Source of the DNA: an uncultured Clostridia bacterium
Lineage (GTDB): Bacteria; Bacillota; Clostridia; UMGS1883
DNA: 6,168 nt
Assembly (NCBI GenBank): GCA_947630525.1
Contig: CANRHW010000095.1
Location: forward strand, 1-6,168
Direction of reading: 5' to 3'
Each line of letters opens with the position of its first letter. The first letter of the stretch is position 1. Both the position numbers and the translations under genes were made by a program. Positions 1-6,168 of this stretch are shown here, piece by piece. The notes under the pieces are model-generated. The model saw nothing but the letters and a program-made list of their open reading frames with translations. It was not told where the DNA came from and made no database searches.

Positions 1-816
1 ACTTTCGTATTGCGGCTGCGCGGCAGCGAATATGCGGGCCGTCTCCGCAGCGGCAGCTTTGAACTCCATAAGGGTATGTGCATAGACGATATGATAAAGG
101 CTCTGGCCACCGGGGGCGATAAGAAAGGGACCGTCGACGTCACGGTGCCGGAGGGTTACAGCATCGAACAGATAGCCAATATATTTGAAAGCAAGGGCCT
201 GTTCCCGGCGGCCGACTTTTTGGCCGAGGCCGAAAACGGTGTTTTTGACTATGATGTACTTAATTCGATCCCGAATGACGACAACATCAAATACCGCTTG
301 CAGGGCTTTTTATTCCCAAGCACCTATAATTTTTATGTTGACGCTACTCCCCATGACGTTATTGACACAATGATAGGAGAATTTGTCAAAAAATATGACG
401 GCCTCACGAACAACAGCGGCCGCAGCGCCTTTGAGATTGTGACGATAGCCTCCCTTGTGGAGAGGGAAGCAAAGGTGGATGCAGAAAGGCCGCTCATTGC
501 CGGCGTTATCGAAAACAGGCTGGCGATAGATATGCCTCTCCAAATCGACGCTGCCGTCATCTATGCCGTGACCGACGGCATGTATGACCTTGACAGGGTG
601 CTTTATAAGCATTTGGAGATCGATTCGCCATATAATATCTATAAAAATTATGGCCTGCCCGCCGGCCCCATATGCAGCCCGGGCGAAAAATCTCTTGACG
701 CGGCGATGAATCCCGCCAGCCATGATTACTTGTATTATCATACCGATGAGGAGAAGGGCGACGGCAGCCACATCTTTACGTCTAATTTCAGCGACCACAA
801 CGCAACAATGAATTAA
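1..816 (+). CDS. mltG: Endolytic murein transglycosylase MltG (YceG-like), 5'-partial
   Basis: The reading frame is open from base 1, so the true start lies upstream. The cytoplasmic N-terminus and membrane anchor expected of this family are not in view, and about 271 residues are visible. MltG cleaves nascent peptidoglycan strands at the outer face of the membrane and helps set glycan chain length. Family signatures run in order: a LysM-like start (VPEGYSIEQIANIF, nt 145-186), the substrate-groove motif LQGFLFPSTY (about nt 298-327), the catalytic-Glu motif ASLVEREA (the Glu codon at 460-462 corresponds to E. coli E218), ENRL...MPLQIDAAVIYA, then SPYNIYKNYGLPAGPICSPG and the terminal H.F...F.DHN block. 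The C-terminus stops soon after the DHN motif, a little shorter than in enterobacterial homologues. The protein family is certain; only the 5' end is missing. The arabinofuranosidase gene follows after 21 bases, so the two may share a transcript. Confidence 0.95.
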   Translation, partial: TFVLRLRGSEYAGRLRSGSFELHKGMCIDDMIKALATGGDKKGTVDVTVPEGYSIEQIANIFESKGLFPAADFLAEAENGVFDYDVLNSIPNDDNIKYRLQGFLFPSTYNFYVDATPHDVIDTMIGEFVKKYDGLTNNSGRSAFEIVTIASLVEREAKVDAERPLIAGVIENRLAIDMPLQIDAAVIYAVTDGMYDLDRVLYKHLEIDSPYNIYKNYGLPAGPICSPGEKSLDAAMNPASHDYLYYHTDEEKGDGSHIFTSNFSDHNATMN

Positions 817-824
817 ATGTGATC

Positions 825-831
825 AGGAGGG
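825..831 (+). promoter_or_regulatory. Strong ribosome binding site fixing a GTG start at 838
   Basis: AGGAGGG lies seven bases upstream of GTG at 838-840. An ATG overlaps this position at 836-838, but it is in another frame and is followed at once by TGA. Another ATG at 817, in the gene's frame, is also followed by TGA. The GTG is therefore the only workable start for the downstream gene. Confidence 0.85.
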
Positions 832-837
832 TTTAAT

Positions 838-3123
838 GTGAAAAAGGAAACTCCCGTTATCTCCGTTGATACGCGGGGCAAAGGGCCCGCCATGGGGGAC
901 TTTTACGGTATCTTCTTCGAGGACATTAATCATGCCGCCGACGGCGGGCTTTATGCGCAGATGATACAAAATCCCTCGTTTGAGTTTGATAAGGCGGATA
1001 ATCCCGACTATGACCATACCACGGCCTGGACGGTTTTCGGCGGGGCCGATATAAGGGCCAGAAACCGCGGCGGCCTGTTTGAAAAAAATCCCTGGTACGG
1101 CGAACTTGCTTCCACCGAGGCCGGCGGCGGAATTTATAACGAAGGCTTTGGCGGAATGTATTTTGAAAAAGGGAAGGAATATAAGCTCAGCTTTTTTGCG
1201 CAGGGCGCGGTGAAGCTCAAAATTTCCCTTGCCGACGAAACGGGAACGGAACTTGCCGCACTTGAGTTGGCCATGGCCGATAGCTGGGAACGCCGCGAGT
1301 ATGTTTTTGTTCCCGCGGCGGAAACCGTCAAGGGCAGGCTTGTTATAACTTTGCTTGAAAGCGGACGCGTCGCTTTTGACGCCATGTCGCTTTTGCCGGC
1401 GGGCGGTATTTTCCGTGAGGATATACTCCGTGCGCTGAAAGAACTCAAGCCAAGATTTATGCGTTTCCCGGGAGGGTGCCTTGTCCACGACGGCGATCTT
1501 GACCGCGACAGCCGCACCGCATGCTATTGCTGGAAGAATACCCTCGGCGCTCCCGAGGCCAGAGGCTCGCGCCGGAACAACTGGGGCTACAATCAAACTC
1601 TGGGCATAGGCTTTTATGAGTATTTCCTCTTGTGCGAGGAGCTGGGCTGCGAGCCGCTGCCGGTGCTGCCGGCAGGCTGGAATCCTCACAGTAAGGCGGC
1701 GTGCCCGGAGTACGACATGGGCCCGTGGGTGCAGGACGCTCTCGACCTGATAGAGTTTGCCAACGGCTCCGCAAACACTGTCTGGGGCAAGGTTCGCAAG
1801 GAATTGGGCCACAGCGCGCCGTTTAAGCTGAAATATCTGGCTTTGGGCAATGAAGAGGTGGGCGAAGAATTTCCGCCCAGATATGAAATTATCGCCAAGG
1901 CCGTAAAGGAAAAATACCCCAAAATAAAACTGATACACAGCGCCGGGCCTTTCCCCGCGGGCAGCGAATATAAGCGGGGCTGGGCTGCCGCCCGCAAGGC
2001 CGGGGCCGAGCTTATTGACGAGCACTACTACACTTCTCCCCAGTGGATGCTGGCCAACGTTGACCGCTATGCCAAATATTCGTCCCGCAAGCCAAAGGTC
2101 TTTGTGGGCGAGTACGCCTCCTGGGGGAATACAATGTTCAACGCCGCCGCCGAAGCAGCCTATATGACCGGGCTGGAAAATGCCGCCCACGCTGTTTCAA
2201 TGGCCTGCTATGCGCCGCTTCTCTGCAACGTCGGGTATAGGAATTGGTCCCCGGACCTTATATATTTCGACAACCATCGGGTGCAGCGGACGTTGAATTA
2301 TTATGTTCAGAAGCTGTTTATGGAAAATCAGCCGGACTATACGCTGCCTTTCGTGGCTAAGGGCCTTGAAAGCGAATTATCGCTCCATATGCCGATTTTG
2401 GGCAAGGCCGAGGTCGTAAGCTGCGGTATAGAGGCCTGCGTTTACGACGCCCGCGTAATAAATCTGGATAACGGCGACCAGGTGGATTTGGGCGGCTTTG
2501 ATTTGACCCCCGACACTCGCCGTGAACTGAGCGAAATAAATTTGCCAAACTGTGAGATCAGGTTTAAAATTATTAAGACCGGCGGAAAGTGGAATAAAGG
2601 ACTTTCGCTCAATTTTGGCAAAAAGGATGAGGCAAACCGCCTTTGCTGGGATATCGGAGGCTGGCAGAACCAGGATTGCTCCGTGACCTCGGTGATAGAC
2701 GGCCGCGGCACGTGCCTTGATCAGCATATCTTTACGCTTGACGCCAACAGGGAATATGACCTGTGCCTGAAGATACAGGGGAGAAAGGTGACCACCCTTG
2801 TGGACGGCGCCGTCATGAATATGTGCGAGGATAAGCTGCCGGACCTCCAAGAGCTTTATGTTACCGCCGGAATGATTAAGTCTACCGGCGAGGTGGTCGT
2901 TAAGGCTGTGAATGTGAACTCCAAAAAGACCCGCGCCAGGATCGACCTTGGCGGCGGCGTATGGCGGGGGACTGCTCAGGTGCTCTCCGCCGGGCGGGAT
3001 GATGAAAATTCCTTTGAAAAGGAAACGGTTCCCGCATTATCGGAGGTCAGTGCTTCAAGAGGCACGGTGGCGCTTGACTTCCCGGCCATGAGCGTTACGG
3101 TAATAAGATTGAAAAAGGATTGA
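838..3123 (+). CDS. Intracellular GH51 alpha-L-arabinofuranosidase with inserted beta-sandwich domains
   Basis: This 761-residue enzyme should release terminal alpha-L-arabinofuranosyl residues from arabinoxylan or arabinan fragments by a retaining mechanism. There is no signal peptide (MKKETPVISVD), so it probably acts in the cytoplasm on imported oligosaccharides. It opens with the GH51 block YGIFFEDINHAADGG (residues 23-37). About residues 60-187 form a beta-rich jelly-roll-like insertion (CBM_4_9 type by appearance). The (beta/alpha)8 barrel follows, with FMRFPGGCLVHDGD at 207-220. The acid/base is E339 in LGNEE, DEHYY lies at 394-398, and the nucleophile is E425 in FVGEYAS. A family-typical block with YFDNHRVQRTLNYYVQKLF follows (476-494). 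The C-terminal beta domain is interrupted at about 565-664 by a LamG/ConA-like module (WDIGGWQNQD, TTLVDGAVM) and resumes at VVVKAVNVNSKK. Both catalytic Glu residues are intact. Activity on galactofuranosides or other relatives cannot be excluded. No terminator is obvious downstream. Confidence 0.93.
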   Translation: MKKETPVISVDTRGKGPAMGDFYGIFFEDINHAADGGLYAQMIQNPSFEFDKADNPDYDHTTAWTVFGGADIRARNRGGLFEKNPWYGELASTEAGGGIYNEGFGGMYFEKGKEYKLSFFAQGAVKLKISLADETGTELAALELAMADSWERREYVFVPAAETVKGRLVITLLESGRVAFDAMSLLPAGGIFREDILRALKELKPRFMRFPGGCLVHDGDLDRDSRTACYCWKNTLGAPEARGSRRNNWGYNQTLGIGFYEYFLLCEELGCEPLPVLPAGWNPHSKAACPEYDMGPWVQDALDLIEFANGSANTVWGKVRKELGHSAPFKLKYLALGNEEVGEEFPPRYEIIAKAVKEKYPKIKLIHSAGPFPAGSEYKRGWAAARKAGAELIDEHYYTSPQWMLANVDRYAKYSSRKPKVFVGEYASWGNTMFNAAAEAAYMTGLENAAHAVSMACYAPLLCNVGYRNWSPDLIYFDNHRVQRTLNYYVQKLFMENQPDYTLPFVAKGLESELSLHMPILGKAEVVSCGIEACVYDARVINLDNGDQVDLGGFDLTPDTRRELSEINLPNCEIRFKIIKTGGKWNKGLSLNFGKKDEANRLCWDIGGWQNQDCSVTSVIDGRGTCLDQHIFTLDANREYDLCLKIQGRKVTTLVDGAVMNMCEDKLPDLQELYVTAGMIKSTGEVVVKAVNVNSKKTRARIDLGGGVWRGTAQVLSAGRDDENSFEKETVPALSEVSASRGTVALDFPAMSVTVIRLKKD

Positions 3124-3187
3124 AAAAAAGAGCTTACTCTGTGAGCGGGAAGCATTTAGTCCGGCATACATTCGACAATCTCTCTCA

Positions 3188-3216
3188 TTGACAATCGGCC
3201 CCGTGGGGTCTATAAT
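3188..3216 (+). promoter_or_regulatory. Perfect-consensus SigA-type promoter
   Basis: TTGACA at 3188-3193 and TATAAT at 3211-3216 are separated by exactly 17 bases, so both hexamers match the housekeeping consensus. Transcription should begin near 3223, giving a leader of about 165 nt before the cysteine-rich gene at 3388. The spacer contains a GC-rich dyad (CCCC-GT-GGGG, 3199-3208). A direct repeat GACAATC occurs at 3174-3180 and 3190-3196, the second copy overlapping the -35. A promoter this strong with a dyad between its boxes may be under repressor control, but no regulator is visible in the window. Confidence 0.85.
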
Positions 3217-3231
3217 TAGTCATAGAGATTA

Positions 3232-3366
3232 TTAAGGCAATACCGCACAAAGATTGTGCCCGTATTGCGCCGCAGATTTTTTGACGGAATTGCGAAAACG
3301 GCTAAAAATATGCAAGCAAAATGGGTACAAAGCCCCCTTAGCGGTCTTTGTGCGGCATTGCCTTAA
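3232..3366 (+). repeat. Structured inverted-repeat element, MITE-like or folded leader
   Basis: Arms at 3232-3253 and 3345-3366 are inverted repeats of 22 bp with a single mismatch (A3242 against C3356). Both outer ends are TTAA (3232-3235 and 3363-3366), which is what a non-autonomous insertion with a TTAA target duplication would leave. The enclosed element is 127 bp (3236-3362), begins with GGCAATACCGCACAAAG and has no ORF of its own. The left arm can instead pair locally: 3237-3243 with 3262-3268 and 3245-3250 with 3254-3259, closing on an AGA loop. Inside, GCTAA (3301-3305) can pair with TTAGC (3338-3342). It lies wholly in the predicted leader of the downstream gene. A MITE and a regulatory RNA are both possible, and sequence alone does not decide. 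Confidence 0.6.
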
Positions 3367-3374
3367 ATTTAAGT

Positions 3375-3380
3375 GAGGAG
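3375..3380 (+). promoter_or_regulatory. Ribosome binding site deciding the ATG at 3388
   Basis: GAGGAG ends seven bases before ATG 3388-3390. An in-frame GTG at 3373 overlaps this site and cannot be served by it, so the ATG is the real start. The site begins nine bases after the end of the long inverted repeat and just beyond the palindrome CTTAAATTTAAG (3362-3373). Folding of the leader could therefore affect its access. Confidence 0.8.
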
Positions 3381-3387
3381 AATTGCA

Positions 3388-3753
3388 ATGGAATCGGATT
3401 TGCTGACAGAGTACCGCAGCCGGGCGGCGGGCGTTATCGCCAGGAATAAAAGCGTGCTTGATATACTTTCTAAGCAGCAGTGTGCCGGGGCCAAGGTCGT
3501 CAGGAGCGTGATAAAGGCGGTTACCGCCTGCGGCTGCATCGGCATCAACGGATGCAAAAACCCTCCGCGTACCGGGACCACTCAGATTGAGGGCGAGCTG
3601 TGCGAGGATTGTGAAAATATTATAATGACCGAGATGGGGGAGATGTTTTTCTATTTCGTGTCGCTTTGCAACGCTCTCGGCATAGATGTGGCCGAAGTTG
3701 TGCGCCGTGACATGAGCCGCTGTGATATGCTCGGGCCGTACAGTCTGCGCTGA
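3388..3753 (+). CDS. Small cysteine-rich protein with MazG-like helical C-terminus, function unknown
   Basis: This is a 121-residue soluble protein with no signal peptide or membrane segment. It has eight cysteines (32, 48, 50, 56, 72, 75, 94, 112), including ACGCIGINGC (47-56) and LCEDCE (71-76), which could bind a metal such as zinc. The N-terminal 45 residues look helical. The tail ENIIMTEMGEMFFYFVSLCN and then ALGIDVAEVV resembles the ExxE/D helix plus 'LGID' pattern of MazG-like all-alpha NTP pyrophosphohydrolases. The full acidic metal-binding set of an active enzyme is not evident. From memory it resembles short conserved clostridial proteins carrying CGC and CxxC motifs; this is unverified. 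It is a single-gene unit between a consensus promoter and a terminator, so its neighbours say little about its job. I do not assign a function. Confidence 0.8.
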   Translation: MESDLLTEYRSRAAGVIARNKSVLDILSKQQCAGAKVVRSVIKAVTACGCIGINGCKNPPRTGTTQIEGELCEDCENIIMTEMGEMFFYFVSLCNALGIDVAEVVRRDMSRCDMLGPYSLR

Positions 3754-3768
3754 ATGTGCCATTTAGTA

Positions 3769-3797
3769 GGAATTCACAAATGTGAATTCCTTTTTTT
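3769..3797 (+). terminator. Rho-independent terminator
   Basis: GGAATTCAC (3769-3777) pairs perfectly with GTGAATTCC (3782-3790) around a four-base AAAT loop, followed by seven T (3791-3797). It begins 15 bases after the stop codon of the cysteine-rich gene and separates it from the next promoter. Confidence 0.93.
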
Positions 3798-3811
3798 GTT
3801 TACAGGGATTA

Positions 3812-3840
3812 TTGACAAGATATAAATTGTATGCTACAAT
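3812..3840 (+). promoter_or_regulatory. SigA-type promoter with extended -10 for the solute-binding protein
   Basis: TTGACA (3812-3817), a 17-base spacer and TACAAT (3835-3840), preceded by TG at 3832-3833 as an extended -10. The start would fall near 3847, about 32 nt before the ATG, in an AT-rich leader. A dyad, ATTGTA-TGC-TACAAT (3826-3840), covers the -10 box and could be an operator. It sits directly after the preceding terminator, so the downstream gene is an independent unit. Confidence 0.85.
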
Positions 3841-3878
3841 ATAAAGTAGATTATTTTATATAGAAGTGAGGAGAGAAT

Positions 3879-6086
3879 ATGAAGCTGAGTTTTAAGAAGT
3901 GCGTCCTTGTGGGATTGTGTTCGTCTCTTTTGGCTGTGACTATGGTCGGCTGCAACGGCAATGAAACAAAAACTGCCGCGAATAAATTCACCTCCATAGT
4001 GATTGGACACCACTATCAGCCTGAGGACGACCCCTATTGGGTCGACGAGATAACCGGCGAATCCGATATGAGCGAGGATAACCGCCGCGCAGCTATCGCC
4101 GCCCTCGATACGGTTAAAGAAAAGCTGGGCGTGGATATAAGCTGGGTGTCCTATCCATCTGACATTAAACAGTGTGTGCTCCAGACGGTGCTGGCCGGCG
4201 ATCCCGTCTGCCATATCCCAATCATGGCCAACGGCTCCCAGGGTACGCTGCTTTCTCAGAACGTGCTCCAAAAGCTGGATCCTTACGTAGATATATTTAC
4301 AAGCAATCCTGACTATGAGTGGGTTCTGCTTGACAAGTGCTTCGGCAACTACTACCTCATGAACAGAGACTTTTTGTACATGAACAACTGGCCTCTGGTT
4401 TACAATGCGACCTACATTGAACAGGTGCCCTCGCTTAAGGAAAACGGTAAGACGATCTACCCCGCCACCCTTTACGAGCGCGGTGAGTGGACCTGGAGCA
4501 CCTTTGAGGATTACCTCAACAAAATTAAGGTGTATTTCGCTGGCAAAAAGGCCGCCAGCGGCAATGAGATATATCCTTTCCACACCAATTATACATATAC
4601 TCTGCTCTTCGCTTTTCATTCCAATGGCGCCTGTCTGTATGACGGTAACGAAATGAGCTTCGATTCCGAGCAGGGCATACAGGCTGCGGAATACCTTGAC
4701 CGGCTTATTACTAACGGCCTGTGCAACGTTCTCGCCGCGGGCCCCAACTCCAACTCCGCGGGCTATATGGCTCCAACCGACGCCTTTATTGCCGGCGAGA
4801 GCGTATTTAACAACGCGGCCCGTTGGAAAATGGGCCAGTGCGGCAGCGTTTTGGCCGAGCGCGGCGAATCCATGGGCGTTATCCCATTCCCGCGCCCTGA
4901 CGATATCTGCCCGCCGGACACTTATAATAAGACTGACGAAAATGACCCGTACAGAAGGTACGACCCATATAAGGATTACGGCGTAAGGAGCGGGCGTTAT
5001 CAGATATACAGCTCCGTTGCCGACAGCGTTGGTCTGCTGAAAGGCTTTGGCGAAGAAGAGAGCAGGACCGCTCTCGAAGCCTACTGCATGTACCGCAGTG
5101 AGTTTTATAAGCACCTTGCGCAGGTGGACAGCGTTGAAGAATATATCGAAACTGCCGCTGTTGCAAAGGCCGTTGAGGATGGCATCGATATCTTCCATCC
5201 TGAGATAGGCGACGCCAACCTCCGCATATACAAGCAACTGGGCAGCATTGACGAAAACGAATTTGGCGAATCCATTGAAGTGTTCTGGGATTTCGCTTAC
5301 AGCACCTTTGGCAACAGCGTATGGGGCGTTGGCGGCGCACCCAAGTACCGCATCAATGTGGTTCAGCGCAGGAGCGGCCCGTACAATAAGATTGAGAGCA
5401 TATCCAAGGCCCTCAACAAGGATAAGGTCGTTGACGACGTTATCCCCAGCGTTGGCAGGGTGGACGGCTCCGCGCTGGTATTCTCTGAAAAAACCAACCC
5501 CAAAAAGATAAACTGGCTGGATTATTTCACCGCCAGCGACAATGTTGACGGTGATTATGAATTGAAGGTCGAGAACGGCGAGATCGTACTCCGGGGCAGC
5601 GCCGACGTCAAACTTGCCGAGGAAGAAGCCCAGAAAGAGGACTATATGGCCGATCCCGAAGAAGTTCCCTTTGAGGCTGGGCGCTTTGAGGTGGATTACA
5701 GCGGCGTTGATTTCAATACCGTTGGCGAATACAAGGACGCCCTGATTGTCCGCGTGACCGATAAAGCCGGCAACTTGCGTGAATCGCCCCAGACCGTTTA
5801 TGTTTATGATAAGGAAAATACCGTTCCGCCCACAATGCAGCTTAAAGAGGGCGAACTCAAAACCATAGGTCTTGACACAATGACCAGCGACATCAACTGG
5901 GGCGGCGATTATATTGAAAGCGCAACGGATGTTAACGGCATCGACCTGAAGAGCCGCGTGTCCGCCGACGTTACGGAGCTTGACGTTACCGTCGAGGGCG
6001 ATTATCCGGTTATCCTCTATGTTGAAGACTTTGTTGGCAACCGCACCGAAATTCCCGTTACGCTTACGGTGAAGAAATCTGAGTAG
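3879..6086 (+). CDS. ABC-type extracellular solute-binding lipoprotein with C-terminal Ig-like domains
   Basis: This 735-residue protein starts at an ATG with AGGAG five bases upstream. Residues 1-25 form a lipoprotein signal: basic MKLSFKK, a hydrophobic stretch, then TMVGC with C25 as the lipidated cysteine. Residues about 37-505 read as a family-1 (sugar-type) extracellular solute-binding protein. Visible features are a predicted first beta strand SIVIGHHYQ, the lobe motif LQTVLAGDPVCHIPIMANGS, NATYIEQV with a following GEWTWSTFEDYLNKI, and DAFIAGESVFNNAARWK then MGVIPFPRPDD. It should deliver a sugar or oligosaccharide to a membrane permease, but none is in the window and the ligand is unknown. 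From about residue 540 come two Ig-like modules (DUF5011-type by appearance): YFTASDNVDGDY...VGEYKDALIVRVTDKAGN, then about 650-735 ending GDYPVILYVEDFVGNRTEIPV. Such a tail is unusual, since typical sugar-binding proteins end near 420-550 residues. A terminator follows. Confidence 0.88.
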   Translation: MKLSFKKCVLVGLCSSLLAVTMVGCNGNETKTAANKFTSIVIGHHYQPEDDPYWVDEITGESDMSEDNRRAAIAALDTVKEKLGVDISWVSYPSDIKQCVLQTVLAGDPVCHIPIMANGSQGTLLSQNVLQKLDPYVDIFTSNPDYEWVLLDKCFGNYYLMNRDFLYMNNWPLVYNATYIEQVPSLKENGKTIYPATLYERGEWTWSTFEDYLNKIKVYFAGKKAASGNEIYPFHTNYTYTLLFAFHSNGACLYDGNEMSFDSEQGIQAAEYLDRLITNGLCNVLAAGPNSNSAGYMAPTDAFIAGESVFNNAARWKMGQCGSVLAERGESMGVIPFPRPDDICPPDTYNKTDENDPYRRYDPYKDYGVRSGRYQIYSSVADSVGLLKGFGEEESRTALEAYCMYRSEFYKHLAQVDSVEEYIETAAVAKAVEDGIDIFHPEIGDANLRIYKQLGSIDENEFGESIEVFWDFAYSTFGNSVWGVGGAPKYRINVVQRRSGPYNKIESISKALNKDKVVDDVIPSVGRVDGSALVFSEKTNPKKINWLDYFTASDNVDGDYELKVENGEIVLRGSADVKLAEEEAQKEDYMADPEEVPFEAGRFEVDYSGVDFNTVGEYKDALIVRVTDKAGNLRESPQTVYVYDKENTVPPTMQLKEGELKTIGLDTMTSDINWGGDYIESATDVNGIDLKSRVSADVTELDVTVEGDYPVILYVEDFVGNRTEIPVTLTVKKSE

Positions 6087-6112
6087 CTTATCTTAATAGC
6101 TCAAAATCAGGC

Positions 6113-6139
6113 GGCAGGGTTCAAACCCTGCCCCTTTTT
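6113..6139 (+). terminator. Rho-independent terminator
   Basis: GGCAGGGT (6113-6120) pairs with ACCCTGCC (6125-6132) around a TCAA loop, followed by CC and five T (6135-6139). It lies 26 bases after the stop of the solute-binding protein, so transport permease genes, if any exist nearby, are not simply co-transcribed downstream of it without readthrough. Confidence 0.88.
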
Positions 6140-6168
6140 GTACTGTCAGTTAACGCATTAATGCAAAA

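Noticed and set aside
823..2190. Long open frame of 455 codons on the minus strand
   Set aside because: It lies wholly opposite the GH51 gene, which has intact family motifs and catalytic residues. The translation shows no recognisable domain, so it is a codon-bias shadow.
3131..3146. Weak hairpin GCTTA/TGAGC just after the arabinofuranosidase gene as a terminator
   Set aside because: There are only about five pairs including a wobble and no following T run. The A run precedes it, so at best it would be a poor minus-strand terminator.
3362..3373. Palindrome CTTAAATTTAAG before the ribosome binding site
   Set aside because: It is AT-rich and overlaps the TTAA end of the inverted-repeat element. 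There is not enough to call a separate operator.
3373..3387. In-frame GTG at 3373 as an alternative start of the cysteine-rich gene
   Set aside because: This GTG overlaps the GAGGAG ribosome binding site, which is correctly spaced for the ATG at 3388.
3232..3762. Minus-strand open frame of 176 codons spanning the inverted-repeat element and the cysteine-rich gene
   Set aside because: The plus-strand gene has a consensus promoter, RBS and terminator. The minus frame runs through the structured intergenic repeat and shows no family signature.
3834..5237. Open frame of 467 codons on the minus strand
   Set aside because: It is antisense to the solute-binding lipoprotein and its promoter, with no convincing family motif. 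It would have to end within the neighbouring promoter.
6113..6132. GGGTTCAAACCC-like sequence resembling a tRNA T-arm
   Set aside because: No acceptor, D or anticodon arm can be found around it, and a T tract follows the stem. It is explained as a terminator hairpin.
6155..6164. Palindrome GCATTAATGC near the end of the window
   Set aside because: It could be an operator for a downstream gene, but it is ten bases of AT-rich symmetry with no promoter or gene visible beyond it, so it is too weak to call.

Overview
The window looks like chromosomal DNA of a Clostridia-type Firmicute, probably an uncultured or gut-associated lineage. The support is strong AGGAGG-type ribosome binding sites, SigA-like promoters (TTGACA / TATAAT with 17-bp spacers), U-tailed intrinsic terminators, a lipoprotein-type sugar-binding protein and a GH51 arabinofuranosidase of the kind common in plant-fibre degraders. 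The taxon is inferred from style and protein families, not from a marker gene. All four genes are on the + strand.

Layout: (1) positions 1-816 hold the 3' part of mltG, the endolytic peptidoglycan transglycosylase, cut by the window edge. (2) Twenty-one bases later, with its own strong RBS and a GTG start, is a 761-residue cytoplasmic GH51 alpha-L-arabinofuranosidase (838-3123). It has a jelly-roll-like insertion near the N-terminus and a laminin-G/concanavalin-like insertion inside the C-terminal beta domain. The short gap suggests readthrough from mltG. (3) Positions 3124-3387 carry a perfect-consensus SigA promoter and a roughly 127-bp structured element. The element has 22-bp near-perfect inverted ends including TTAA on both sides, and its left arm can also fold into a local hairpin. 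It reads either as a MITE-like insertion or as a structured leader. (4) It precedes a 121-residue cysteine-rich protein with a MazG-like helical tail (3388-3753), closed by a clean terminator. (5) A second strong promoter drives a 735-residue lipoprotein, an ABC-type extracellular solute-binding protein (3879-6086) with two Ig-like domains appended. It is followed by another terminator.

Functionally, the binding protein and the intracellular arabinofuranosidase could belong to one oligosaccharide-use strategy: capture outside, transport, then hydrolysis inside. However, they lie in separate transcription units and no permease is visible here, so this link is inference. No complete, obviously new system is visible. 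The most unusual items are the structured inverted-repeat element in front of the cysteine-rich gene, the cysteine-rich protein itself, and the Ig-like tail on the binding protein.
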